Assembly (NCBI RefSeq): GCF_018687555.1
Contig: NZ_CP061296.1
Span: 930,001 to 994,000 of the forward strand
Length of the DNA stretch: 64,000 nucleotides
Reading direction: 5' to 3'
Source of the DNA: Polynucleobacter sp. MWH-P3-07-1
GTDB taxonomy: Bacteria; Pseudomonadota; Gammaproteobacteria; Burkholderiales; Burkholderiaceae
The notes under the pieces are model-generated. The model made no database searches and had not been told where the DNA came from. It saw only the letters and a program-made list of their open reading frames with translations. This document shows positions 51,586 to 59,085 of this stretch, piece by piece (positions within the stretch are counted from its first letter, which is position 1; every line of letters starts with the position of its first letter). Position numbers and translations under genes: made by a program.

Positions 51586-52011
51586 TTACGGATTAGGACA
51601 AGGCATCAAGGCACCGGTCTTTTGATGCAAGACACCCTTGCACTCAGGATTAGCTGTAATGCTTGGTGAACTTGGTGCGGTGGCTTTGGCTGGAGACCCA
51701 GAATTACTCACGCTGACTTGTGGCGGGTTATTCACCGTGTTTTGTGGCGTATTGAGGGGCCCCGTAGCACTCATACCGCTTGCTGGAGCTTGGGTTACAG
51801 CACTGGAAGGCTGAACATTTTTCTGACTTGTCACGGCGGGCTGTGGCTTTGGTGGAGTCGGGCAAGGCATCAGGGTACCCGTCTTGGCATTCATGACCGG
51901 CGGGCATTGTGGGTCGGCCTCTAGTCTTGCTTGTAGCTTATCCATGCTCGTGCAGGCGCTTATACCCAGTACAGATGAGATCGTTAGAGCCAAAGCGAGC
52001 AGTTTTGTCAT
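51586..52011 (-). CDS. Lipoprotein with duplicated CP-motif
   Basis: A 141-residue putative lipoprotein (signal ending GISAC). A short block occurs twice, near residues 37-51 (CPPVMNAKTGTLMPCP) and at the C-terminus (CKGVLHQKTGALMPCP), joined by a Pro/Ser/Thr/Asn-rich linker. Each block has two cysteines that could form a disulfide. I do not recognise a named family. It converges on the EF-hand gene across 18 bases. Confidence 0.72.
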   Translation of the reverse strand: MTKLLALALTISSVLGISACTSMDKLQARLEADPQCPPVMNAKTGTLMPCPTPPKPQPAVTSQKNVQPSSAVTQAPASGMSATGPLNTPQNTVNNPPQVSVSNSGSPAKATAPSSPSITANPECKGVLHQKTGALMPCPNP

Positions 52012-52054
52012 AGTGAACCTATTTTACGCAAAGACAACTAAGCACATCTGGAAT

Positions 52055-52276
52055 TCAATCGATCTCATCCGAGAGGGATTGCTCCATTCTTTTAGATGTG
52101 GTTTTGGCCTCTTGCTTTGATAAGCCTCCAGCCTGAATGCGATAGCTACAGTCCTTGGCATGATTTTCTAGTAGTCCAAATATCTCAGTCGTCGGAATCT
52201 TGCAAAAGGCACATTGATAAGCATGTAGATGCCCCTCGATCTTCTCTTGAGGGTAGTCAATGTAAAAAGGTTTCAT
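52055..52276 (-). CDS. Small protein with C2HC zinc-finger-like motif (73 aa)
   Basis: A 73-residue protein starting MKPFYIDYPQEKIEGHLHAYQ, with CAFCKIPTTEIFGLLENHAKDC: two cysteines, then histidine and cysteine spaced as in C2HC fingers. GAGG lies about 9 bases before the start; the frame is open upstream to 52330. Function unknown; a regulator or adaptor is possible. Confidence 0.62.
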   Translation of the reverse strand: MKPFYIDYPQEKIEGHLHAYQCAFCKIPTTEIFGLLENHAKDCSYRIQAGGLSKQEAKTTSKRMEQSLSDEID

Positions 52277-52489
52277 CGTTTTATTCCTCTCTTTTGATTC
52301 TGAACTGGAATCATTCTGTCGCTTTTGCACATCAATAGCAATCTTTTTTAGTGAATTGATAGACAGGTCATCTGGGCTTGATCACACTGCGCACAACTTA
52401 TGGATAAACGGAGCGAAATAATTCATCACCACATTAATTAGATTGCTCTGCTAGTCCTTAGGCCACAAACCTAAAGTGAGGAGGTAATG

Positions 52490-52654
52490 ATGAAGATCCA
52501 CCATTACGTTGCTGAAGCTGATGATTATTTTGATGAGTATGCCGATTCGCTGAAATACCAGTTACTGAAAGACCGTTTGATTTGGCAGCATCAAACTCGC
52601 AAAGAGATTCATCTGGAATATCAGATGTTTGATGATGATTGCGACTTTGATTGA
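52490..52654 (+). CDS. Small acidic protein (54 aa)
   Basis: MKIHHYVAEADDYFDEYADS onward, 54 residues, strongly acidic with Tyr/His/Asp-rich composition and an acidic C-terminus (FDDDCDFD). A strong AGGAGG ribosome-binding site precedes two consecutive ATG codons (52487, 52490), and the second has the better spacing. No family recognised. Confidence 0.58.
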   Translation: MKIHHYVAEADDYFDEYADSLKYQLLKDRLIWQHQTRKEIHLEYQMFDDDCDFD

Positions 52655-52699
52655 GCTAAAACGGGATATTTGTAGCCTGTATTAGCCTCGTGCTTGGGG

Positions 52700-52736
52700 A
52701 TTTTTGTATCCCTACAAAAATATGTCATGATCATGA
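52700..52736. promoter_or_regulatory. Hairpin and palindrome upstream of the rhodanese gene
   Basis: ATTTTTGTA-TCCC-TACAAAAAT (52700-52721) is a 9-bp stem, followed by the perfect 12-bp palindrome TCATGATCATGA (52725-52736), 30 bases before the start codon. The hairpin has no T run after it, so it is not an obvious terminator; the palindrome looks like an operator for a dimeric regulator. Confidence 0.45.
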
Positions 52737-52765
52737 ACTTGATCAGTTGACCTATTGCGCAGCCC

Positions 52766-54349
52766 ATGAATACCCAAGATTACGCCTTTGTTAGAGGCAA
52801 ATTACTCGATAAAGAAGAAATTGCTTTTCTCGATGTGCGTGAGGAAGACCCTCATGCACAAGAACATCCCCTATTTGCGGCTAACTTTCCACTCTCCCGC
52901 ATCGAAATCGATGCCTATACCAAACTCCCTCGGAGAGATGTTCCGATTGTGACCCTAGATGACGGTGAAGGTGATGCGCAATTAGCGGCTAATCGATTGA
53001 TGGCTTTAGGCTATTCCGATGTGTCCGTCTTTTTTGGTGGCGTCAAAGAATGGAAACGCTCTGGCGGCGAAGTGTTTCGTGATGTCAATGTTCCCAGTAA
53101 ATCCTTTGGTGAGCTCGTCGAGTCCAAAGTCCACACCCCTTCCCTATCCGCTCAAGAGGTAAAGCGGCTGATTGATTCAAAGGCAGATGTAGTGGTCGTT
53201 GACGTCCGTCGCTTTGATGAATACCAAACCATGAGTATTCCAACGGGTATGAGCGTACCGGGTGCCGAACTGGTGCTGCGACTTCCAGAAATTGCACCAG
53301 ACCCCAAGACTAAAGTGATTGTCAATTGCGCCGGACGAACCCGCAGCATTATTGGGACTCAGTCTCTCATTAATGCAGGCATTCCAAATCCAGTGCATGC
53401 CTTGCGTAATGGCACGATTGGCTGGAAATTAGCTGATCAAGCTTTAGACCACGGTCAATCCCGCAAGTTTTCTGATGTTAGCCCCGCTACAGCCCAAGCC
53501 GCTCTCCATAAATCCAGAAAAGTGGCTGATCGAGTACAGGTCAAACGCGCTAGTAAAGCAGATCTAAAGGAGTGGCAACAACAATCCGTTCGCACTACGT
53601 ATTTCTTCGATACCCGCACTCCCGAAGAATATGCAGCAGGCCATCTCCCAGGATTTCGTTCTGTACCTGGGGGTCAACTTGTTCAAGAAACCGAGATGTA
53701 CGCGCCAGTTCGAGGCGCCCGTATTGTTCTGGTGGATCCCAGTGGAGTGCGTGCCAATATGCCAGCCTCATGGCTTGCTCAAATGGCTTGGGATGTTTAT
53801 GTGCTTGACGATATTCAGATCAGTGATCTGACTGAGACAGGTACGCCAGCTTTAGCCCTCCCTCCTCTTCCCAAAACCCAAGAGGTCGATGCTCGCACAC
53901 TACAACAATGGCTCAGTGAGTCCAATACGGTTGTAGTGGATTTCAGCACTCATAAAAATTATTGCCAAAAGCATATTCCGGGTAGCTGGTTTGCACTGCG
54001 TTCTTTACAGAAAGAGGCTCTCACCAAATTACCCAAAGCAGAACGCTATGTTTTGACAAGTAGCCCAGCTGAGTTGGCCAGCTTCACCGTCCCTGAATTT
54101 ACCGCCCTGACACAAACTCCTGTTTATGTCTTGATTGGTGGCAATAGCGCTTGGCTTGAGTCTGGCTATGCAATGGAATCAGATCGACTGAATTTAGCCT
54201 CACCCACCATTGATCGCTATCAACGCCCCTATGAGGGAACCAATGCGACTGCAGCCAGTATGCAAGCCTATCTTGATTGGGAATTCGGACTTGTCGAACA
54301 GCTAGGGAGAGATGGGACCCATCATTTTTGGGTGATGGATCCCCATTAG
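52766..54349 (+). CDS. Four-domain rhodanese-like protein
   Basis: A 527-residue cytoplasmic protein of four rhodanese folds (about residues 5-115, 125-240, 260-355, 370-470). Only the second has an active-site cysteine loop (VNCAGRTRS). The equivalent loops in the first (VTLDDGEG), third (VLVDPSGVR) and fourth (VLTSSPAEL) lack it. It should be a sulfurtransferase with one catalytic and three structural or binding domains. The partner and physiological sulfur donor are unknown. Confidence 0.86.
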   Translation: MNTQDYAFVRGKLLDKEEIAFLDVREEDPHAQEHPLFAANFPLSRIEIDAYTKLPRRDVPIVTLDDGEGDAQLAANRLMALGYSDVSVFFGGVKEWKRSGGEVFRDVNVPSKSFGELVESKVHTPSLSAQEVKRLIDSKADVVVVDVRRFDEYQTMSIPTGMSVPGAELVLRLPEIAPDPKTKVIVNCAGRTRSIIGTQSLINAGIPNPVHALRNGTIGWKLADQALDHGQSRKFSDVSPATAQAALHKSRKVADRVQVKRASKADLKEWQQQSVRTTYFFDTRTPEEYAAGHLPGFRSVPGGQLVQETEMYAPVRGARIVLVDPSGVRANMPASWLAQMAWDVYVLDDIQISDLTETGTPALALPPLPKTQEVDARTLQQWLSESNTVVVDFSTHKNYCQKHIPGSWFALRSLQKEALTKLPKAERYVLTSSPAELASFTVPEFTALTQTPVYVLIGGNSAWLESGYAMESDRLNLASPTIDRYQRPYEGTNATAASMQAYLDWEFGLVEQLGRDGTHHFWVMDPH

Positions 54350-54352
54350 GCC

Positions 54353-56098
54353 TTATTTCTGACCTAGCCCCAAACTCTCTGCCATCACTTTAAAGACTTT
54401 GGTGTTATCCATAAAGCCTTTGAACTTATCTGCATTCGGGCCAGTAGCATTTAGCACCGCATCATCTGCCGTATGCACCCCAGTCTCTTGGTTGACTGGT
54501 AGATTGCCTCCCACATGAATCGCATCTTCTTGTTGCTGGAGATATTTAGGATTTGCTACATAAGCACCATCAGGTGATTTGATCGCAGGTACGAAGGTGC
54601 CGTCCAATTTAGGGTGCATGGTTTCGTAATGGTCAGGATAGTTGCCATAAAAAAATGCAAGGCGCTTGGAGACATCGATCTGATTGGGATAGCCCTCGAC
54701 ATTGGCTTTTGGGTAATTGGGGTAACCCGCCTCGGCATATGTTCCAACCTTCTCTCTGAGTGGTCCTGGCTTAGCGTCGTTGACTACCCCGCTAATCGAG
54801 CCACTGTGTGTATGGTCAGGAGTCACAATAATTAAGGTATCGGGATGGGTTTTGGCAAAGTCCTTTGCAATCTGCACGGCATTACTGAGCATGATGGTGT
54901 CAAACGCTGCACGCTCCCAATCCAATGGATGGTTGAACTTATCAATCAATGCAGCCTCAACCATCAAGAAGAAGCCATTCTGGTTTTTGGAAAGCACATC
55001 TAATGCCGCTTGAGTCATTTGGGTTAAATCAGGCTGGTTGGGATACTCCATCACGGTATTCTTTTTCAGGAAGAATCGGTCTAGAGATCCATCCATATTG
55101 TCTGGATGAAAGACGCCAAAAAGTTTTTTGGTTGCGGGATTTTGTGCCTCGCTCATTAACTCTTGTTTGGTAAACGCCAATTCATAGCCCTTGGATTTAA
55201 ACTGATCCACAAGATTATTCTCATCTTTACGCTTTGATCCCTTAGATGACTGGGGATAAAAGTAAGCTGAGCCGCCACCAAGAATGACCTCAGCACCGCT
55301 AGCCAATAGCTGGTCGGCAATGTATTGCTTATCTGCGCGTCGGCGGGTATGTGATACCACTGCGCCTGGGGTTGCATCCTCTAACTCAGCATCCGACACA
55401 ATACCGACCGACATTTTGGTCTTACGTTTAATAATTTCAGCAATGGTCTCAACCTTGGGATGAGAGAAATTGTCGCTTGCTCTAGAGACATATAGGCCCA
55501 TAGCATTGACTGCTGTTTTATGACCAGTCATATAGGCGCTCATCGAGTTGGCTGAGTCTGTAATTAATGAGTCAGAGCCCGATGTACCAATCAACGCAGT
55601 ATTAGGCATATCGTCAAATGACAATACGTTTTGATATTTACCCTGGGTAATTCCTTTGGAAAGAACCCGAGCAGCAGTTCGATTGGCAATCGTCATACCA
55701 TCGCCAATAAAGAGAATCACGTTCTTCACCTTGCGTGGGCCACTGGCATACACGTCCCAAGTGACTTTAGCGACTTCGTCACCTGCTTTAGCATCAATCA
55801 CAAATTGACCTGCCTGCTTCAGCTGAACATCACGATAAATAATCGAGCTGCCCTTCCCGTTTTCGTTGGCAATAAATTCGGGGGCGACAGAAACCACACT
55901 CTTTAATGGAGCGCCATTCACAGTTAGAACAATAGCATCCTGTGCGACAACCGTATTGAACTCGACCTTGATATCAAACTTGGAGCCCAACAAAATTGCG
56001 GCATCGTTAATGGGATAAATCGTAGCCGCATCAATTGCAAAGGATTGGAAAAGTACCAATGCAGAAACAGCAAACTTCAATACAGATGAAATCTTCAT
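54353..56098 (-). CDS. Alkaline phosphatase (PhoA family)
   Basis: A 581-residue exported phosphomonoesterase that releases phosphate from organic esters in the periplasm. Signal peptide at residues 1-24; a non-catalytic N-terminal beta domain; then metal and nucleophile segments NVILFIGDGMTIANRTAARVL and LITDSANSMSAYMTGHKT, with TPDHTHSGSISG near residue 430. A Pho box lies about 57 bases upstream, so induction by phosphate starvation is expected. Convergent with the rhodanese gene, 3 bases apart. Confidence 0.92.
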   Translation of the reverse strand: MKISSVLKFAVSALVLFQSFAIDAATIYPINDAAILLGSKFDIKVEFNTVVAQDAIVLTVNGAPLKSVVSVAPEFIANENGKGSSIIYRDVQLKQAGQFVIDAKAGDEVAKVTWDVYASGPRKVKNVILFIGDGMTIANRTAARVLSKGITQGKYQNVLSFDDMPNTALIGTSGSDSLITDSANSMSAYMTGHKTAVNAMGLYVSRASDNFSHPKVETIAEIIKRKTKMSVGIVSDAELEDATPGAVVSHTRRRADKQYIADQLLASGAEVILGGGSAYFYPQSSKGSKRKDENNLVDQFKSKGYELAFTKQELMSEAQNPATKKLFGVFHPDNMDGSLDRFFLKKNTVMEYPNQPDLTQMTQAALDVLSKNQNGFFLMVEAALIDKFNHPLDWERAAFDTIMLSNAVQIAKDFAKTHPDTLIIVTPDHTHSGSISGVVNDAKPGPLREKVGTYAEAGYPNYPKANVEGYPNQIDVSKRLAFFYGNYPDHYETMHPKLDGTFVPAIKSPDGAYVANPKYLQQQEDAIHVGGNLPVNQETGVHTADDAVLNATGPNADKFKGFMDNTKVFKVMAESLGLGQK

Positions 56099-56154
56099 AG
56101 GATGGATTCGACTTAAAATGAGAATAGAAATTGATCTAACTTTCAGCTATTAAT

Positions 56155-56172
56155 ATGACTGAAAGATGACAG
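56155..56172 (-). promoter_or_regulatory. PhoB binding site (Pho box)
   Basis: On the minus strand CTGTCAT-CTTT-CAGTCAT: two 7-base half sites spaced 4 bases apart, exactly the layout of the PhoB consensus (CTGTCAT with a 4-base spacer). It is 57 bases before the phosphatase start codon. A possible -10, TTAGAT, follows about 15 bases later. Confidence 0.85.
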
Positions 56173-56231
56173 CAGGATATTGGTGGCCTGCATAAGCGGG
56201 TTCAACCCAAAGGCCTAGATCTTAGATAGGA

Positions 56232-56546
56232 TTAAGCTCTAATCTTAGACTCAGTCATCACTATCAACTCAGCCTCAGGGAGCTTGGAGCCAACCACATC
56301 CCTCATCAGATACACAATCACTTCGCAGGCAAAAGCTCTAAGCCTCTCTCGAGTGGAGAGATTCAATCCACGAGATAGAGAAATCAAAATATCGTTAGGA
56401 TTAATGTTGCGTAATTTAGGGTGATCCATCTTACACATCTCCATCATGTGGACTAAGGCCTCGCCCGCATTGGCATTCTTGCTGAAATGAGCGTTATAGG
56501 CTTGGCTCATGTTTTGAATGAGATTGGCTTCAATGTTGGCGGCCAT
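56232..56546 (-). CDS. Hypothetical protein (104 aa)
   Basis: MAANIEANLIQNMSQAYNAHFSK onward; largely helical, without signal or membrane segments; a conserved-looking block is DHPKLRNINPNDILISLSRGLNLSTRERLRAFACEVIVYLM. I do not recognise a family. It is the last gene before the tRNA-Arg fragment that marks the start of the accessory region. Confidence 0.65.
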   Translation of the reverse strand: MAANIEANLIQNMSQAYNAHFSKNANAGEALVHMMEMCKMDHPKLRNINPNDILISLSRGLNLSTRERLRAFACEVIVYLMRDVVGSKLPEAELIVMTESKIRA

Positions 56547-56629
56547 AAACTATCCTAAAGAGAATTACCGATTTAATTCAATTACGTTCATTTTATCTAA
56601 AAGTTGAGTAAAACCTAGAATCGGGGTTT

Positions 56630-56674
56630 TGGCCTGCCCATGTGGATTCGAACCACAGACCTACGCCTTAGAAG
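56630..56674 (-). other. tRNA-Arg(TCT) 3' fragment, probable attachment site of an integrated element
   Basis: On the minus strand this reads anticodon loop CTTCTAA, 3' anticodon stem GGCGT, variable AGGTC, T arm TGTGG-TTCGAAT-CCACA, acceptor TGGGCAG, G and CCA. All parts from the anticodon loop to CCA are intact, but upstream the 5' anticodon stem, D arm and 5' acceptor strand are missing and replaced by unrelated AT-rich DNA. That is what remains at one end after a tyrosine recombinase crosses over at the anticodon loop. No complete copy occurs elsewhere in the window. Confidence 0.82.
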
Positions 56675-56857
56675 CTTAAAAAATGAGCAAAATCAATAGC
56701 TTAGACAATGGTTTAAGCCTTACAAGATCAGGTGTTCGATCGGCACCGAGATCCGTGGAATCATGTGGAACTGACCGTGTGGTGTGTGGCATCCGCAGGT
56801 GTGGAGTCGGTCGAACCGACACTAAATAGTGTCGCGTTACGTGACAGTTGAGAAGAT
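56675..56857. other. Island left end, non-coding
   Basis: No gene is supported here. It contains a hairpin-forming GATC-GGTG/CACC-GATC region (about 56728-56755), three GTGTGG hexamers between 56775 and 56805, and the left 29-bp inverted repeat at 56800-56828. The repeated hexamers may be recombinase arm sites; this is inference. Confidence 0.5.
56800..56828 (-). repeat. 29-bp inverted repeat, left copy
   Basis: Read on the minus strand as TATTTAGTGTCGGTTC then GACCGACTCCACA. It matches 63034-63062 (plus strand) at 27 of 29 positions. The core GTCGGT-TCG-ACCGAC is itself a 6-bp hairpin. It lies about 125 bases inside the tRNA-Arg fragment. Confidence 0.88.
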
Positions 56858-57133
56858 CTAAATATCATCCTCATCAGTGACTGGAATCTTAACTTTACAG
56901 GTATGGCACTTCATATATTGCTGCTCAGCCTGATCTAATCCTAGTTGATAAAGTCCTCTTGAATCTTTGACATTATTCATAAAGCACTCTGGGCAAGGGA
57001 TGGGGATGGCCACTAAAGAGCCTGGGTCATCACTACATTCCCACTGATCTACAAATTCAGTAACTTTCTCCATTGGAAAGCCTTTAACCTGACAGTATCG
57101 AATCAGATCATCAAGAATTGGGGGTAATGCCAT
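56858..57133 (-). CDS. Hypothetical zinc-ribbon-like protein (91 aa)
   Basis: A 91-residue acidic protein with two CxxC knuckles, CPEC near residue 47 and CHTC near residue 76, about 25 residues apart: a likely zinc ribbon. The N-terminal half is helical. First gene inside the accessory region. No named family recognised. Confidence 0.62.
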   Translation of the reverse strand: MALPPILDDLIRYCQVKGFPMEKVTEFVDQWECSDDPGSLVAIPIPCPECFMNNVKDSRGLYQLGLDQAEQQYMKCHTCKVKIPVTDEDDI

Positions 57134-57189
57134 ATATGAGACCTTTATAAGTAATCTATGAGTTCAAGATGGTTTAGCGATACTCTCAA

Positions 57190-57417
57190 TCACCTCCACT
57201 TTTTGTCGTAAAGTTTTCTTACGTTTTTAATAATGTAACTATTGAGGCCCTGGCCGTTTTTTGCCAACAATTTCATTTGAGCAATATTTGCGCTACCAGC
57301 CTTTACGCTTGAATACTGATACAGCCAGCCATCATCAAATAATATGGTGATCGAACCATCCGCAAGCTCAAATGCATCAATACTTGAGTTACAACTCAGA
57401 TTTTTATACTTTTCCAT
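57190..57417 (-). CDS. Hypothetical KTSC-like protein (75 aa)
   Basis: MEKYKNLSCNSSIDAFELADG onward, with ITILFDDGWLYQYSS and a C-terminal GLNSYIIKNVRKLYDKKW. The arrangement of a small beta unit followed by a glycine-asparagine-helix end resembles KTSC domain proteins, which are common near mobile elements. The resemblance is weak and function is unknown. Confidence 0.55.
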   Translation of the reverse strand: MEKYKNLSCNSSIDAFELADGSITILFDDGWLYQYSSVKAGSANIAQMKLLAKNGQGLNSYIIKNVRKLYDKKWR

Positions 57418-57594
57418 AGTCCACCCATTGAAATTTGATTTATTAACTATAAGGAATAAATCCTTACTTTGCAGGCTCTTTTACCTAAAATCTGAAAATA
57501 TTTTTATTGATCCAATATCCCTTAAAAAAGTTCAATACAGGTAGCCTAGAATGCATTAATACCGTTATCACTACAATTCATAAGGAAAGTAAGC

Positions 57595-57909
57595 ATGTTT
57601 AATGACATCCTGGAGAAACTCGAAAAACTAGATCTCAAACTTACTCGAGGTTATGAAAATAATCAGGAAGCCACACGCTTACTGATTGCAGAGGCTGAAT
57701 ATTATTTAAATTATGAATATGGGATGATTCCCCCTTGGGAAGCAAAAGAGTTGGAAGCAGCTAAAAACTTTGCAGACTGCAATTGGCTCAAGGCAGCAAC
57801 TCAAGCAATTGCAATAGCCTTGGTTGTGTCTGAGTATGATGATGAAGAGTACTGGGGTGGCTATACCTACACAAACAAGGATGCCGCTAGAACTGCGCGA
57901 CGGATTTAA
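57595..57909 (+). CDS. Hypothetical acidic protein (104 aa)
   Basis: MFNDILEKLEKLDLKLTRGYE onward; acidic, helical, rich in tyrosine toward the C-terminus (SEYDDEEYWGGYTYTN). A ribosome-binding site (AAGGAAAG) precedes the ATG. Unrecognised. It converges on the small minus-strand genes, with two short hairpins (57913-57931 and 57932-57946) between or inside the gene ends. Confidence 0.62.
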   Translation: MFNDILEKLEKLDLKLTRGYENNQEATRLLIAEAEYYLNYEYGMIPPWEAKELEAAKNFADCNWLKAATQAIAIALVVSEYDDEEYWGGYTYTNKDAARTARRI

Positions 57910-57915
57910 TCCAAC

Positions 57916-58077
57916 TCAACTTAACTGAGTTAGGGCTTTCTGCCCTGCCTTAATCTTTTGCCTAGCCCGCTCAGCCTTGACAGCCGTTTGATCACGCTTT
58001 ACACGATCCTTCATTGATTTAAGCCTAGCTTGTTCTGGGCTTAGTGGCTTTTGCGGAGCAATTTCATCGAATCTCAT
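57916..58077 (-). CDS. Small basic protein (53 aa)
   Basis: MRFDEIAPQKPLSPEQARLK onward, 53 residues, very lysine/arginine-rich helix (SMKDRVKRDQTAVKAERARQKIKAGQKAL). Its start is 2 bases after the stop of the next upstream gene (58080), which suggests translational coupling. The composition suggests nucleic-acid contact. Family unknown. Confidence 0.55.
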   Translation of the reverse strand: MRFDEIAPQKPLSPEQARLKSMKDRVKRDQTAVKAERARQKIKAGQKALTQLS

Positions 58078-58079
58078 AG

Positions 58080-58226
58080 TTAACCAATCTGTAGAGGTTG
58101 ATGTGGAACATTACCGCTCCCGAAGATTGCCTTGAAGAGTGCATATGCTTGGGCTTGATTCTGTGCATAGAGAATGGTTTCTACCCACATCCCCGCCGCA
58201 TTGACTGTTGCCTTATATCTTTTCAT
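58080..58226 (-). CDS. Small protein (48 aa)
   Basis: MKRYKATVNAAGMWVETILY onward, then AQNQAQAYALFKAIFGSGNVPHQP. It looks like a single beta-beta-alpha unit, and the AQNQ-AYALFKAIFG pattern appears in small proteins next to DUF6641-type genes in mobile elements (from memory). It lies directly upstream of the 53-residue gene and downstream of the 146-residue gene. Confidence 0.55.
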   Translation of the reverse strand: MKRYKATVNAAGMWVETILYAQNQAQAYALFKAIFGSGNVPHQPLQIG

Positions 58227-58236
58227 ACAAGTATTT

Positions 58237-58264
58237 AGCGTCCAGCGTCTAGTAGCTGGACGCT
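58237..58264. repeat. 10-bp hairpin, shared motif copy 1
   Basis: AGCGTCCAGC, loop GTCTAGTA, GCTGGACGCT is a perfect 10-bp stem between two minus-strand genes. The 22 bases at 58243-58264 recur at 59584-59605 with three mismatches. Confidence 0.75.
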
Positions 58265-58271
58265 TATGTTG

Positions 58272-58712
58272 CTATCGCTTAAATCCACTTCGCAAGCTAG
58301 CACTTGCAGTTTCTATTTGAGAATCCAATTCACCAGCCTCAACAGCTGACTTAATAGACTCTAAAGCCTTTACTAGTTCCGGGCCACTTGCTACCTCAAC
58401 GCTCGGCTTACCCTTTGCCAATTCAATTGTCCAGCTTCCATATTTCACAGATACACAGACTTTCCCCTGTTCTGATTGGAACCACCAAGGCTTTAATCGC
58501 TTTGGCATTTCTACCTGCTTACGCAACCCCGTCTCTTTGTCTTTAATAGTTTTGAACTTAGTCACAACAAAGGGCGTTCCATCCATCTGACTTTTGGCTA
58601 ATTGGATCTGCTCCCACAGCTTGCTAGAAAGCTTATTCCTACGAATTACGATTGCAGGCATATGGGTTGGTTTTTTAACTGCTACTAACTTTAAGTTACT
58701 TAATGCGCTCAT
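58272..58712 (-). CDS. Hypothetical DUF6641-like protein (146 aa)
   Basis: MSALSNLKLVAVKKPTHMPA onward, with IVIRRNKLSSKLWEQIQLAKSQMDG, the KRLKPWWFQSEQGKVCVSVKYG block and a helical C-terminus ending ASASLRSGFKR. This arrangement recalls DUF6641 proteins carried on integrative elements of betaproteobacteria; that is recognition from memory and the function is unknown. It heads a three-gene minus-strand group with the 48- and 53-residue genes. Confidence 0.68.
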   Translation of the reverse strand: MSALSNLKLVAVKKPTHMPAIVIRRNKLSSKLWEQIQLAKSQMDGTPFVVTKFKTIKDKETGLRKQVEMPKRLKPWWFQSEQGKVCVSVKYGSWTIELAKGKPSVEVASGPELVKALESIKSAVEAGELDSQIETASASLRSGFKR

Positions 58713-59085
58713 TGTTTTCTCCTATGTAGTTAATGGGCATAAGTAGTGTGTTTTCAATTAAGCATTTTGGTCGACCTCTTTTTGGTTATTAGTGGAAATC
58801 GGCTCATTTCGGATAGAAAAAATATGGTTTTTCTGTGGCAGTCATAAATATTTTTGCGAGTTGCTTGGTTACAAAGTAGATGTCGCATAAAGAAAAAGAA
58901 GTTGCAAAGTTGAGTTTGAGTAGTTGCTAGTGAGTTACTCGTAGTGGCAAATGAGTAACTACGACTAGGCAACACGACTTCGTAACTCCTCTTTTGAGAT
59001 CTGCGACTTTTACTGCAACTGATCTCTTCTGATCTCTCTTGTAACCAACCAAGCGACCAGCAACGAGAACTCAAGGAGAAAATAA
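58713..59085. promoter_or_regulatory. Repeat-rich divergent intergenic region
   Basis: No credible gene in these 373 bases. From 58858 to 59056 it is crowded with inverted repeats: TTGGTTACAA/TTGTAACCAA (10 bp, outermost), AGTTGCA/TGCAACT, GTCGCA/TGCGAC, AGTTACTC/GAGTAACT (58933-58940 with 58953-58960) and the competing CGTAGT/ACTACG (58940-58945 with 58958-58963). Tandem CTGATCTCT units lie near 59020. It probably controls the gene at 59086 and perhaps the divergent one. Confidence 0.55.

Noticed and set aside
56710..56760. Second tRNA-like sequence (CTTACAAG loop and a GTTCGATC T-loop-like string)
   Set aside because: The acceptor and D arms cannot be formed, and the T-stem spacing is wrong. 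It may be a decayed remnant but is not supportable as a tRNA.
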